Positions 15,665 to 23,988 of a stretch of DNA of 64,000 nucleotides are shown piece by piece. The position numbers and the translations under genes were made by a program. The stretch is from SIAQ01 sp964484265. Lineage in GTDB: Bacteria; Planctomycetota; Planctomycetia; Gemmatales; Gemmataceae. The stretch's first letter is position 1. Each line of letters opens with the position of its first letter. The stretch spans positions 1-64,000 of the forward strand of contig CAZAFH010000012.1 of assembly GCA_964484265.1 (NCBI GenBank), in the 5' to 3' direction. A model generated the notes under the pieces. That model was not told the DNA's origin. It saw nothing but the letters and a program-made list of their open reading frames with translations, and did not search any database.

Positions 15665-16738
15665 ATGCGGCAACGCGTCGTTCTTGCCATGAGCGGCGGA
15701 GTCGATAGCTCCGTCTCGGCATACCTGCTGAAAAAGCAAGGCTACGATGTCGTCGGCCTGTTTATGCGCACCGGTGTGCATCAGCCCGAAGAGACCGAGT
15801 GCGATACCGCCTCGCACAAGAAAGGCTGCTGCAGCGCCATCGATGCCGGCGACGCCCGGCGTGTCGCCGATCGGCTGGACATCCCGTTCTACGCGCTCGA
15901 CTTCGAGGCCGACTTTGGCCGAATCATGGACTACTTTGTCGATGAGTACGCCCAGGGCCGTACGCCGAACCCGTGCGTGGTGTGCAACACCTGGCTGAAG
16001 TTCGGCAAGCTCTGGTCGTATGGCAAACAACTCGACGCCGACTACATAGCGACCGGCCATTACGTGCGCATGATCGACGCGCAGGTGCATCGCGGCATCG
16101 ACCATAACAAGGACCAGTCGTACGTGCTCTTCGGCCTGCGCAAGAACGTATTGCCTCACCTGCTCTTCCCGATCGGCGGCTACCGCAAGGACGAAGTGCG
16201 GGCGATCGCGCGCGAGGCCGGGCTGAACGTGGCCGAGAAGCCCGACAGCGTGGAAATCTGCTTTGTGCCAAACAACGACCATGCGGCATTCATCAGGTCG
16301 CGCAGCCCTGAATTGCAGACCGCGGGCAATATCGTCGATCGCGCGGGCAACGTGCTAGCGGAACACGACGGCATCGAAAAGTTCACGATCGGCCAACGCA
16401 AGGGCTTCGGCTTCGGTTCGAGCAGTCGGCGCTATGTGCTGGAAATCGTGCCGGCGACGAACGACGTTGTCATCGGCGATCGCGAGGAGTTGCTGGCGAA
16501 CGCGCTGGAGGCCTCACGCGTCAACTGGCTGATCGATGCACCGGTGTCGCCGCTGCGATGCACGGCGAAGATTCGTTACCGCCACGAGGCCGCCGCCGCC
16601 GCCGTCACGCCGCTCGCCGACGGTAAGGTGCGCGTCGATTTCGCCGAGCCGCAAAGCGCGATCACGCCAGGTCAGGCCGTGGTGTTCTACGATGGCGAGC
16701 GCTTGCTGGGCGGAGCATGGATTGATGAGACGCTATGA
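15665..16738 (+). CDS. mnmA: tRNA-specific 2-thiouridylase MnmA
   Basis: A 357-residue cytoplasmic enzyme that transfers sulfur to U34 of tRNA(Lys, Glu, Gln) using ATP. The PP-loop motif SGGVDSS is at 10-16. The catalytic Cys104 lies in TPNPCVVCN and Cys199 in EICFVPN; the two form the persulfide and disulfide relay. The motif GHYVR and the NKDQSYVLFGL segment are standard. The length matches the family (about 360). The start at 15665 is the first Met before the PP-loop; a frame open from 15389 runs through the inverted repeat and is not used. It is not in an operon with other tRNA-modification genes; its neighbour is a convergent DUF1549/1553 gene beyond a REPIN. Confidence 0.95.
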   Translation: MRQRVVLAMSGGVDSSVSAYLLKKQGYDVVGLFMRTGVHQPEETECDTASHKKGCCSAIDAGDARRVADRLDIPFYALDFEADFGRIMDYFVDEYAQGRTPNPCVVCNTWLKFGKLWSYGKQLDADYIATGHYVRMIDAQVHRGIDHNKDQSYVLFGLRKNVLPHLLFPIGGYRKDEVRAIAREAGLNVAEKPDSVEICFVPNNDHAAFIRSRSPELQTAGNIVDRAGNVLAEHDGIEKFTIGQRKGFGFGSSSRRYVLEIVPATNDVVIGDREELLANALEASRVNWLIDAPVSPLRCTAKIRYRHEAAAAAVTPLADGKVRVDFAEPQSAITPGQAVVFYDGERLLGGAWIDETL

Positions 16739-16767
16739 TTGATTTCCGCTTGCGGCCCGATTTAAAG

Positions 16768-16908
16768 CCCCTCGCCCCCGGTACTCCGGGGGAGAGGGGT
16801 TGGGGTGAGGGGGAACTTGGCGCCTTGCCCAGACCTCAGTTTCGGCGTGGCAACTTGTCCCCCCCTCACCCCCGACCCCTCTCCCCCGGTGTACCGGGGG
16901 AGAGGGGA
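16768..16908. repeat. REPIN-like palindrome, copy D
   Basis: Left half CTCGCCCCCGGTACTCCGGG then GGAGAGGGG and GGGGTGAGGGG; right half the inverse with CCCCCGGTGTACCGGGGG. It lies between the convergent ends of mnmA and the DUF1549/1553 gene. Confidence 0.85.
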
Positions 16909-16972
16909 GCAGAAGCGTTTGCCAATTCGGGAAGTTTTTATTCTTGTCTTCCTGTACACAAGCGGAATGCGC

Positions 16973-19417
16973 TCAATCCTTGAACACGAACTCCGGCGTG
17001 TTGACGAGCGCCCACATCAGATCCTCGATCGCCTGCCGGCGCGGTGCGGCATCGAATCGCCGAAGGGCGTTCTTTTGTTCGATCGCACTCGGAAATCGGC
17101 AATACACGAGCAGGTACAATTCGTCGATCACCTCTGCGGACGTGAGTTTGCCCACGGCCAACGCAGCGGCGCGGCCGTCTTCGCTCGTCACTTTCGCATG
17201 CAACCGAGGCGAATTCATCAGGTGCAGCGCCTGCACGACGGACGTGTCGGCCGTTCGCTCGCAGGGCGGATCCTGGTTTGGGTCCGGTCGGCCGAAGGCA
17301 TCGAGAAACACCGACTGCGTTCGCACCGTCCAGAGTTCCATCGCGCGCGTCCGCGGCGCGGCGGCGGCGAACACCTCCGGCACGCCGGTCACGTCCGTCA
17401 ATGCGTCGAGCAACACTTCGCCGCGCAAGCGCTGCCGATAGTGCCGCGAGTAATTGCGCAAGTCGCCAACGTTTTGCTTGTTGGGGATGGACGACAGGCC
17501 ATACACATGGCTCGTCAGGATCGTGCGTAATAGTTTTTTCTGATCGTACTTTTCCTTACGAAAATGCTCTGCAAGAGCGTCGAGCAGCGGCCCGTTGCTG
17601 GGCGGGTTCGTCGCACGCATGTCGTCGATCGGCTCGACAAGGCCGCGCCCCATCAGGTCGGCCCAGATGCGATTCACGGCGACTTTCGCGAAGTAGCCGT
17701 TACGCTCCGACGTCAGCCAGTCGGCGACGGCACGGCGCAGGTCGCCGGCGGCGTCGGCGGGGATTTCGCCCGCGCCGCCCAGCGGAAATAGCGGACGAGG
17801 CGACATGACCTCGCCTGTCCCGGGATGCTTTACGCTGCCCGTCGTGCCGGCGAAAATCACCTCTTCACTACCCGAAATCGGCGCCGAGATTCCCACGCCC
17901 TTTCGGCCAATCTTCGCGAAGTAGGCAGCGAAGCTGTAAAAGTCGTCCTGGCTATAGACCTCGAACGGGTGATGATGGCATTTCGCGCATTCGAGCCGAA
18001 TACCGAGGAACAGCTGGCTGACCATCGTCGTCAGTTCGTCGGGCCGGCGGCGATCGCGAAACATGACGACGGCGCCGTTCTGCCAGGTGCTGCCTTGAGC
18101 GGTGATGATCTCGCGCACGAATTGATCGTACGGCTTGTTCTTGCGAAAGGAATCGCGCAGAAAAGCATCCAACGTGAACACCGCCTTGATGCCGACGTGG
18201 TACGGATTCGGCCTCATCAGGTCGGCCCATTTGTTTGCCCAGTGGTCGGCGTATTCGGGCCGTGCGAGCAGGACGTCCACAAGTTTCTCGCGTTTGTCCG
18301 TCGCCTTGCTTGCGAGGAACTCGCGCGACTCGGCAGGCGTCGGCAGCCGCCCGATCACGTCGAGATACGCACGGCGATGGAACGTGGCGTCGTCGCACGG
18401 TTCCGAGGGCGTCAGTCCAAGGCGAATCAGCTTGTCGTAGACGAGATCGTCGACGAAATTCTTCCGCGGCAGTTTAGCGTAGACCTCGGCAGGGACGCTC
18501 TTTGGCATCGGGATGAGGATGTTGGTCACGGCAAATTTTTCCATGAAGCGTGCCATGATCGCGGCTTCGCCAGGCAGCGGACCGGCTTTGACTTTGCCAT
18601 GTACATCGACGGCGGCGATGACGCTCTCGTTCGACTGGAACGTCGTGAGATGCGTGACGTCCGCAGTCGTTTTGTCTGAATAATGGCCGGTAACGACCAG
18701 TTGCTGCTCGCCGCCAGGAAGCATGATGCGCTCCACGGGATCGAGGGTGATACGTTCGAGCGTGGGTGTCTCGGCGGGCGTGCGCGGCGTGCCGGCGGCG
18801 ATCCAGCGCAGCATCACTTCGTAATGGCCGTCGCCTTTGGCGAGTTTGCGTCCGCCGCCGTGAGGCATCGCGCCGATCGCTTTGAGCAGGATCAGGCTGT
18901 TTTCGGGCGAGGACGGCAGGATTCGCCTGCCGCGAGCTTCTTGCGTAAGGGCGGCGAAATCGAAATTGGAATCAAAGCCAAGCAGCGAGAGTTGAAAACC
19001 GTTCTGTCCGCGCGCCTTGCCATGGCATGGTCCGGAGTTGCAGCCAAAGCGAGCGAGAATCGGCTGCACGTCTTTTTCGAAAGTGACGGGTAGATCCCGC
19101 GTGCCATCGACGACGCTGATTTTCGCCCGGGCTTCCAGACCGTCGAACCGAGCGGCAATGATCCCCGCGCCATCGCTCACGGGCGTTACGATGCCGTCGG
19201 CGGAGATGGCGACGACTTTCGGCGTGAGCGATTCGAACTGGGCCTCGCGGGTGCGGTCGGTCGCCTTGCCGTCCTTCGTCCGGGTGACGATAACGCGCTG
19301 CCGGGCGGACCTGCCTCGCAGCGTGGCGTCGGTCGGCGTGACGGTCAGCGAATCGGCAAATGCTGCCGGGGTTGTGAATAACAAGAGCAGAGTCGCGATC
19401 GTATTGGTCGGATGCAT
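16973..19417 (-). CDS. DUF1549/DUF1553 protein with Ig-like and cytochrome-like N-terminus
   Basis: An 814-residue exported protein with a signal peptide (to AFAD, residue 22). Residues about 25-105 resemble a bacterial Ig-like (BIG2) domain. Next is a cytochrome-like region with GCNSGPCHGKARG, a CX4CH rather than the usual CX2CH site, followed by the methionine-containing AMPHGGG. DUF1549 (about 325-530) includes CAKCHHHPFEVY, a second CxxCH; DUF1553 follows (about 560-800; KVAVNRIWADLMGRGLV, RRPNPDQ-like near the end). These proteins are planctomycete hallmarks and usually pair with a DUF1501 gene; here none is adjacent. Function is unproven; a role in extracellular polymer use is often suggested. 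It is transcribed away from the CBS pair. Confidence 0.88.
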   Translation of the reverse strand: MHPTNTIATLLLLFTTPAAFADSLTVTPTDATLRGRSARQRVIVTRTKDGKATDRTREAQFESLTPKVVAISADGIVTPVSDGAGIIAARFDGLEARAKISVVDGTRDLPVTFEKDVQPILARFGCNSGPCHGKARGQNGFQLSLLGFDSNFDFAALTQEARGRRILPSSPENSLILLKAIGAMPHGGGRKLAKGDGHYEVMLRWIAAGTPRTPAETPTLERITLDPVERIMLPGGEQQLVVTGHYSDKTTADVTHLTTFQSNESVIAAVDVHGKVKAGPLPGEAAIMARFMEKFAVTNILIPMPKSVPAEVYAKLPRKNFVDDLVYDKLIRLGLTPSEPCDDATFHRRAYLDVIGRLPTPAESREFLASKATDKREKLVDVLLARPEYADHWANKWADLMRPNPYHVGIKAVFTLDAFLRDSFRKNKPYDQFVREIITAQGSTWQNGAVVMFRDRRRPDELTTMVSQLFLGIRLECAKCHHHPFEVYSQDDFYSFAAYFAKIGRKGVGISAPISGSEEVIFAGTTGSVKHPGTGEVMSPRPLFPLGGAGEIPADAAGDLRRAVADWLTSERNGYFAKVAVNRIWADLMGRGLVEPIDDMRATNPPSNGPLLDALAEHFRKEKYDQKKLLRTILTSHVYGLSSIPNKQNVGDLRNYSRHYRQRLRGEVLLDALTDVTGVPEVFAAAAPRTRAMELWTVRTQSVFLDAFGRPDPNQDPPCERTADTSVVQALHLMNSPRLHAKVTSEDGRAAALAVGKLTSAEVIDELYLLVYCRFPSAIEQKNALRRFDAAPRRQAIEDLMWALVNTPEFVFKD

Positions 19418-19523
19418 GGGATGTCGCTCGAATCGGTTTGTTTCGTTGGCGAGCCTGGTGTTCTCTTAAAGTATACCTGGATACGCTCGAACCAGAAAGA
19501 AAAAATCCAGACTCGCAAAAATG

Positions 19524-19556
19524 GCCGAAAACGCACACTGGTGTGCGTATTTCGGC
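19524..19556. promoter_or_regulatory. 15-bp dyad, candidate upstream activator site
   Basis: GCCGAAAACGCACAC pairs with GTGTGCGTATTTCGGC around TG, with one unpaired A. It lies centred about 120 bases before the predicted sigma-54 start site, which is a usual distance for enhancer-binding-protein sites. Both flanking genes read away from it, so it is not a terminator. Which protein binds is unknown. Confidence 0.45.
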
Positions 19557-19632
19557 GATTCGTCGTCCCTGGTTCGCCTGCAGCGATCCTCCATTCTGCC
19601 AATTCGTGCCGGAATTCACAGGCTTTTCGCAG

Positions 19633-19648
19633 TGGCACGGGCTTTGCA
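19633..19648 (+). promoter_or_regulatory. sigma-54 promoter (-24/-12) for CBS gene pair
   Basis: TGGCACG (19633-19639), four bases, then TTGCA (19644-19648) match the consensus TGGCACG-N4-TTGCA completely, with the GG-N10-GC spacing. Transcription would start near 19660, 39 bases before the CBS gene start. Sigma-54 promoters need an AAA+ activator; one is encoded at 33586-35025. Confidence 0.7.
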
Positions 19649-19698
19649 TTATTTATTTGACGAAGCCTAGTTGGAACCGAACGACGAGGAGGTGGATA

Positions 19699-20226
19699 AT
19701 GACTACCGCATTGACTGATCTATTCGCATTGACCGCTGCCGACGTGATGTCGCGAGACTTGGTCGTAATCCCGCGCGAGATGTCGCTGGAAGGTGCGGCA
19801 CGCATGCTGAGCCGATCCGGAGTCACGGGCGCTCCCGTCATCGATTCCGAAGGGCGGTGCATCGGCGTGCTATCGGCGACCGACTTCATGACGAGGGCTG
19901 AACATCTTCAGAATCAAGACAAAAAAAAGGGAAGCGATCCGGTGTGCAAACCCTGGCAGCTACCCGTGGGTGTCGCTGAGTCGGATTGCCGGGTCGAGGA
20001 TTGCATGACGCACGATCCCGTGCTCGTCGGGGCGATGGTGAAAATCGGCGAACTCGCGCGGATGATGATGGACGCCCATATTCATCGCATCATCGTCGTG
20101 GACACTGCCACGGATCGGCCGATTGGCATCGTGTCGAGCATCGACATTCTCGCCGCACTCGCCCGGGCGGCACGAAACGAGGAACCCGCAGTTCATCCTG
20201 ATGAGATCCTTGCAGGCGTCGTGTGA
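19699..20226 (+). CDS. CBS-domain pair protein, first of two
   Basis: A 175-residue cytoplasmic protein with two CBS motifs (about 15-70 and 105-165), forming one Bateman module. Motifs such as AADVMSRDLVVIP, GVTGAPVIDSEGRCIGVLS and the second-domain VEDCMTHDPVL, HRIIVVDTATDRPIGIVSS are typical. Such modules bind adenine nucleotides and sense energy state. No enzyme domain is attached. A strong Shine-Dalgarno sequence (GAGGAGG, 7 bases upstream) fixes the start at 19699, not the upstream frame. A sigma-54 promoter is immediately upstream. It is followed after 89 bases by a second CBS gene, probably cotranscribed. Confidence 0.88.
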   Translation: MTTALTDLFALTAADVMSRDLVVIPREMSLEGAARMLSRSGVTGAPVIDSEGRCIGVLSATDFMTRAEHLQNQDKKKGSDPVCKPWQLPVGVAESDCRVEDCMTHDPVLVGAMVKIGELARMMMDAHIHRIIVVDTATDRPIGIVSSIDILAALARAARNEEPAVHPDEILAGVV

Positions 20227-20274
20227 ACCAGCGGAGGAATGTGGGATTTCCGCTGCGACCATTGCTTACAACCA

Positions 20275-20295
20275 ACGGCACTCCTCGAGTGCCGT
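20275..20295 (+). repeat. intercistronic hairpin between the CBS genes
   Basis: ACGGCACTC (20275-20283) and GAGTGCCGT (20287-20295) form a perfect 9-bp stem with a 3-base loop, without U-tract. It could stabilise the upstream mRNA or modulate translation of the second gene. A weaker inverted pair AGCGGA/TCCGCT lies upstream at about 20230-20253. Confidence 0.6.
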
Positions 20296-20315
20296 CCTTA
20301 CTCGGGAGGTCTGCC

Positions 20316-20807
20316 ATGAACACTTCAACCATGGAACGCCTGGACAAGCCGCTGGTTTTGCGTGCTTTGACAGCGTCCGACTTGATGAAGACCAACCCCA
20401 TCTCGATCCGCGTGAATGCTGGCGTGGTGGAAGCCAGCAAATTGCTCACCGACAAGGGCATCACCGCGGCTCCGGTCATCGACGAAGCCGGCAGGCCGAT
20501 CGGCGTTGTCAGCCGATCCGATCTGCTGGTGCACCATGTCGAGGCGAGCAAACATCGCGGCGAAATCCCCGACTACTTCGCGGCGCCGACATTCGAAGCC
20601 GCAGTCGTCGAGGGAACGGTGACGGTGGGCGACGTGATGACGCCTGCCGTGTTCGCCGTCGAGCCTGATGCACCGGTTCGCAGGGTCATCCGCGAGATGC
20701 TCGGCCTGCACGTGCATCGTCTGTTCGTCGTTGACGACGACGGCGTGCTCGTCGGTGTCATCACGACCATGGACGTGCTCAAACATCTTTATGCGGATGA
20801 TGCGTGA
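20316..20807 (+). CDS. CBS-domain pair protein, second of two
   Basis: A 163-residue protein with two CBS motifs (about 20-75 and 105-160), including LTASDLMKTNPISI, GITAAPVIDEAGRPIGVVS, VGDVMTPAVFAVEP and HRLFVVDDDGVLVGVITTMDVLK. GGGAGG lies 7 bases upstream of the chosen start. It shares the domain order of the preceding protein but is clearly diverged; the pair could form a heteromeric nucleotide sensor. Downstream is an inverted repeat (20819-20876). Confidence 0.87.
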   Translation: MNTSTMERLDKPLVLRALTASDLMKTNPISIRVNAGVVEASKLLTDKGITAAPVIDEAGRPIGVVSRSDLLVHHVEASKHRGEIPDYFAAPTFEAAVVEGTVTVGDVMTPAVFAVEPDAPVRRVIREMLGLHVHRLFVVDDDGVLVGVITTMDVLKHLYADDA

Positions 20808-20818
20808 GCGATCCGGTC

Positions 20819-20876
20819 TAGCCGGGACGCGCAGCGGAGCGAGTTCGTCGTCGCGCTCCGCTGCGCGTCGCGGCTA
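20819..20876. repeat. 23-bp inverted repeat (TAGCCGCGACGCGC family), copy 1
   Basis: Arms TAGCCGGGACGCGCAGCGG with three more bases (20819-20841) and the inverse (20854-20876) pair with one mismatch. It follows the CBS gene stop by 11 bases. A second copy is at 53253-53313. Confidence 0.8.
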
Positions 20877-20966
20877 AACAAATCACGCGGTTTCCTGACT
20901 TGCCATTCCCAGCACCTCGAACAACAATATCACTTCTTCCAAACAATTTCTTTCAGGAGTTCTCGA

Positions 20967-21716
20967 ATGAAGCCTCGCAAATTTCTGTGGGTGTTCGCCT
21001 GTGTTTGTCTTACTACGGTCGTCTGGTCGTCGAAAGTGGAATCGGGCGGAGCGAAGAATGCAGCGACGACGCCATCGCCCCGGATGGACAAGAAAGGCAA
21101 GCCCGACGCCGGCTGGATGAAGCGCCACGATGGATTCGTCGAAATCGCCAAAAAAGGCGGGATCGACATCGTCTTTCTAGGCGATTCCATTACCGATGGC
21201 TGGCGAGGCAAAAATGGTAAACCGGCATGGGACAAGAATTTCGCCGGCGTCAATGTCGCCAACTTCGGCATCGGCGGCGACCGAACCCAGCATGTGCTCT
21301 GGCGAATCCAAAACGGTGAACTCGACGGCGTCAATCCCAAAGGCGTCGTTATCATGATCGGAACGAATAACACCGGCAGCGACTCCGCCGAGGACATCGC
21401 CGCGGGCGTGACGGCCATCGTGAGCACGGTAAAACAAAAGGCGCCCAAGGCCGAGATTCTGGTCCTCGGCGTTTTTCCGCGCGGTAAGATGATCCCGAAT
21501 CCAGGCAACACCAAGATCATTGCCATCAACAAGATCATCGCGAAGCTCGACAACAACAAAGAAGTCACCTACCGCGACATCGGCGAGAAGTTCATTAAGG
21601 ATGGCCAAATCCCCGGCGCCATCATGCCCGATTATCTCCACCTTTCCGAAAAGGGTTATCACATCTGGGGCGAAGCGATCGGCTCGTTTGTCCAGAACGT
21701 GGGCAAAAAGAAGTAG
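20967..21716 (+). CDS. secreted SGNH/GDSL hydrolase
   Basis: A 249-residue exported protein with a signal peptide (to about residue 25) and an SGNH-hydrolase domain of the PAF-acetylhydrolase/GDSL type. Block I is FLGDSITDGW (catalytic Ser), block II GIGGD, block III GTNN, and block V PDYLHLSEKG (Asp and His). All catalytic residues are present, in contrast to the degenerate SGNH domain at the N-terminus of the 26099 gene. It likely hydrolyses an ester, such as an acetylated polysaccharide, in the periplasm. AGGAG lies 8 bases upstream of the ATG. Confidence 0.85.
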   Translation: MKPRKFLWVFACVCLTTVVWSSKVESGGAKNAATTPSPRMDKKGKPDAGWMKRHDGFVEIAKKGGIDIVFLGDSITDGWRGKNGKPAWDKNFAGVNVANFGIGGDRTQHVLWRIQNGELDGVNPKGVVIMIGTNNTGSDSAEDIAAGVTAIVSTVKQKAPKAEILVLGVFPRGKMIPNPGNTKIIAINKIIAKLDNNKEVTYRDIGEKFIKDGQIPGAIMPDYLHLSEKGYHIWGEAIGSFVQNVGKKK

Positions 21717-21724
21717 CATGCACT

Positions 21725-21760
21725 CAAGCCCAGGGAGGAGCGCTGCGAATCCCTGGGATC
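21725..21760 (+). repeat. 3' hairpin of the AAGCCC family
   Basis: CCCAGGGA (21729-21736) pairs with TCCCTGGG (21750-21757). It lies 12 bases after the SGNH stop. Related hairpins lie after stop codons at 5424 and 29479, and variants at 25780 and 35041. Confidence 0.6.
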
Positions 21761-22009
21761 CCCTTTCTTGTTGATTTCATCTTTCCGATGCGTCTTATCT
21801 TTGGGAAATGCCCTGCCTATTTTCCGCGGAAAAAAAATTCCCCTTCCGTGCCATGAAGGTTGCGTGTAGAAATAGAATAGGTCTGCAAAATCGTGTTTCG
21901 GGCGATTTAGCGCCGCCGATGTTTCTTGAAAAGCAATCGAGACCACAGAGACGCGAAATCTCCTCGGGATGATTCACACCGTTCGTTCTTCAACTTATCG
22001 AGGTCTGCG

Positions 22010-23899
22010 ATGATGGCTGGTCCCTGGATTCGTCACCTTGCCGTACTATTTCTCAGCGGCAGCGTCTATTTTGGATTCGCCTCGGCACAGCCAGGCAATG
22101 AGAAGAAAACGCCGCCGAATCAAGCGTTTGTACTGCCCGAAGTAATAAAAAAGAATGCCCCGGCTGAAAGTTTGCAGGATCTGCGTGCGATCGAGCAGCA
22201 TGTCGAGAAGGTGCTGAAGAAAGTCATGCCGTCGGTCGTCGGCATCCGCGTCGGGCCGGGTCAAGGTAGTGGCGTCATTATCAAGTCGGATGGCACGGTT
22301 CTCACGGCCGGCCACGTGTCGGGCAAGCCCTCGCAGACGGCCGTCATCATTCTGCCCAACGGCAAGGCAATGAAAGGCACGACGCTTGGACAAAACAAGG
22401 GCATCGACAGCGGCATGGCCAAAATCGCCGAGGGCGACAATTATCCATTCGTCGAGATGGGCGACTCCGCCAGCCTTAAACCTGGTCAATGGGTCATAGC
22501 GATCGGCCATCCCGGCGGTTTCCGCAAGAATCGCACGCCCGTGGTCCGCGTCGGCCGCGTGCTCGTCGCCAACTCCTTCTTGATCCGTACCGATTGTGCT
22601 CTCGTCGGCGGCGATTCGGGCGGGCCGCTCTTCGACATGCAAGGTCGCGTGGTCGGTATCCACAGTCGAATCGGCGGGGCGGCGATTACTGAAAATGTCC
22701 ACGTGCCAGTCAATACCTTCCGCGACACCTGGGATAAGCTCGCCGCCGGCGAGAGCTGGGGCGCCGGCATCGGAAAAATCGAATCCGTCAAGTCAGCGGG
22801 CGGCAAGCTCGTCTTCGAAAAGAAGGACTCGCTCACCATCCAGGATCCGATGGACACCGTCCAGCAAAGCTCCCACGCCAAGCAGTACACCTTCAAAATG
22901 AAGGCCGGGCACACCTATACCATCGACCTTATTTCCAGCGACAAGTCGGGCAAGAAACTCGACACGTTCCTGCGTCTCGAAAGCCCGACGGGCAACAAGC
23001 TGGCGATGGATGACGACGGCGGCGGCTTCCCCCACTCGCGCATCGTCTACAAGGCTACCCGCGATGGCGACTACCGCATCATCGCAACCTCGTTCGAGGG
23101 AAACCAGACCGGAGCGTTCACGCTGAAAATCTTCGACGCCGACTTCGTTGACGCGCTGGTCGCCGGCAAAGCCGACGTGCTCAAGGCGGTGCGCATTCCG
23201 GTTCCCGCGATCACGCCTTTGCTGGAAAAGCTTTCGCAGGTAAAGGTCGCGCCCTATATCAACGCCCTAATCGTTGACGCAAAGGGCATGCCCCAGGCAA
23301 ACAAGGAAGTCGTCATTTCCTGGGAGAAAGGCTCCCAGAAGCTCAAAAGCAATTCAGAGGGAGTCGTCCGTTGGGCGCTTGCCAAGGACAAATCCCGCAA
23401 GCTGGTCATCGATCTTCCGAAGAACCTTCGGGCCATGCTCGCCCTGACCGACAAGGATGGACAATCGCTGGGGCTATTCGGCAAGGACGATCCGTCCGTC
23501 GAAAAAGTGAAAAGTGCGGGCGGCGCCGTCGTCAAGACCTTTGACGGCACGATCAAGAAGACTGATCCTTTCGATGTCGAACGCGAAAAATGCTGGCGGC
23601 ATGTCCACGAGTTCAAAATGCAGGTCGGAAAGACCTACACCCTCGACCTCGTCAGCGAGGACTTCGACGCCTACCTTCGCCTCGAACACGATGATAAGGG
23701 CAAAATTGCCGAGGACGATGACGGCGCCGGCAACCTCAACTCGCGCATCGTCTTCACGCCGGACGCCGACAGCGTGTACCGACTGGTCGTCACCACCTGT
23801 GATCCTGGCCAGCTGGGCGCCTATCGCCTGACCATCCGCGAAGTGGATGGCAAAGTTGGCAACAAGAGCAAAGACCTGAAGAAGCCCAACAATAAATAA
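22010..23899 (+). CDS. secreted trypsin-like serine protease with PPC domains
   Basis: A 629-residue exported protein with signal peptide (to FASA, about 26). The protease domain (about 60-265) resembles the HtrA/S1C type: His102 in LTAGHVSG, Asp133 in GIDSGMAKI, and Ser203 in GGDSGGPLFD form a complete triad, though no PDZ domain is present. Two bacterial pre-peptidase C-terminal (PPC) beta-domains follow (about 290-400 and 530-625), each ending with a GDYR- or VYRLVV-type strand. It is probably an active periplasmic or secreted protease. GAGG lies upstream of the ATG. The next gene is a relative with a defective active site. Confidence 0.85.
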   Translation: MMAGPWIRHLAVLFLSGSVYFGFASAQPGNEKKTPPNQAFVLPEVIKKNAPAESLQDLRAIEQHVEKVLKKVMPSVVGIRVGPGQGSGVIIKSDGTVLTAGHVSGKPSQTAVIILPNGKAMKGTTLGQNKGIDSGMAKIAEGDNYPFVEMGDSASLKPGQWVIAIGHPGGFRKNRTPVVRVGRVLVANSFLIRTDCALVGGDSGGPLFDMQGRVVGIHSRIGGAAITENVHVPVNTFRDTWDKLAAGESWGAGIGKIESVKSAGGKLVFEKKDSLTIQDPMDTVQQSSHAKQYTFKMKAGHTYTIDLISSDKSGKKLDTFLRLESPTGNKLAMDDDGGGFPHSRIVYKATRDGDYRIIATSFEGNQTGAFTLKIFDADFVDALVAGKADVLKAVRIPVPAITPLLEKLSQVKVAPYINALIVDAKGMPQANKEVVISWEKGSQKLKSNSEGVVRWALAKDKSRKLVIDLPKNLRAMLALTDKDGQSLGLFGKDDPSVEKVKSAGGAVVKTFDGTIKKTDPFDVEREKCWRHVHEFKMQVGKTYTLDLVSEDFDAYLRLEHDDKGKIAEDDDGAGNLNSRIVFTPDADSVYRLVVTTCDPGQLGAYRLTIREVDGKVGNKSKDLKKPNNK

Positions 23900-23988
23900 C
23901 ATCCCTGGCACGCGGAGGGCCTACGTTCTCACGTGCCTCGATTCGTCACGAAATCGCGAACGCAATCTTCCATCTGGAGATACATACC

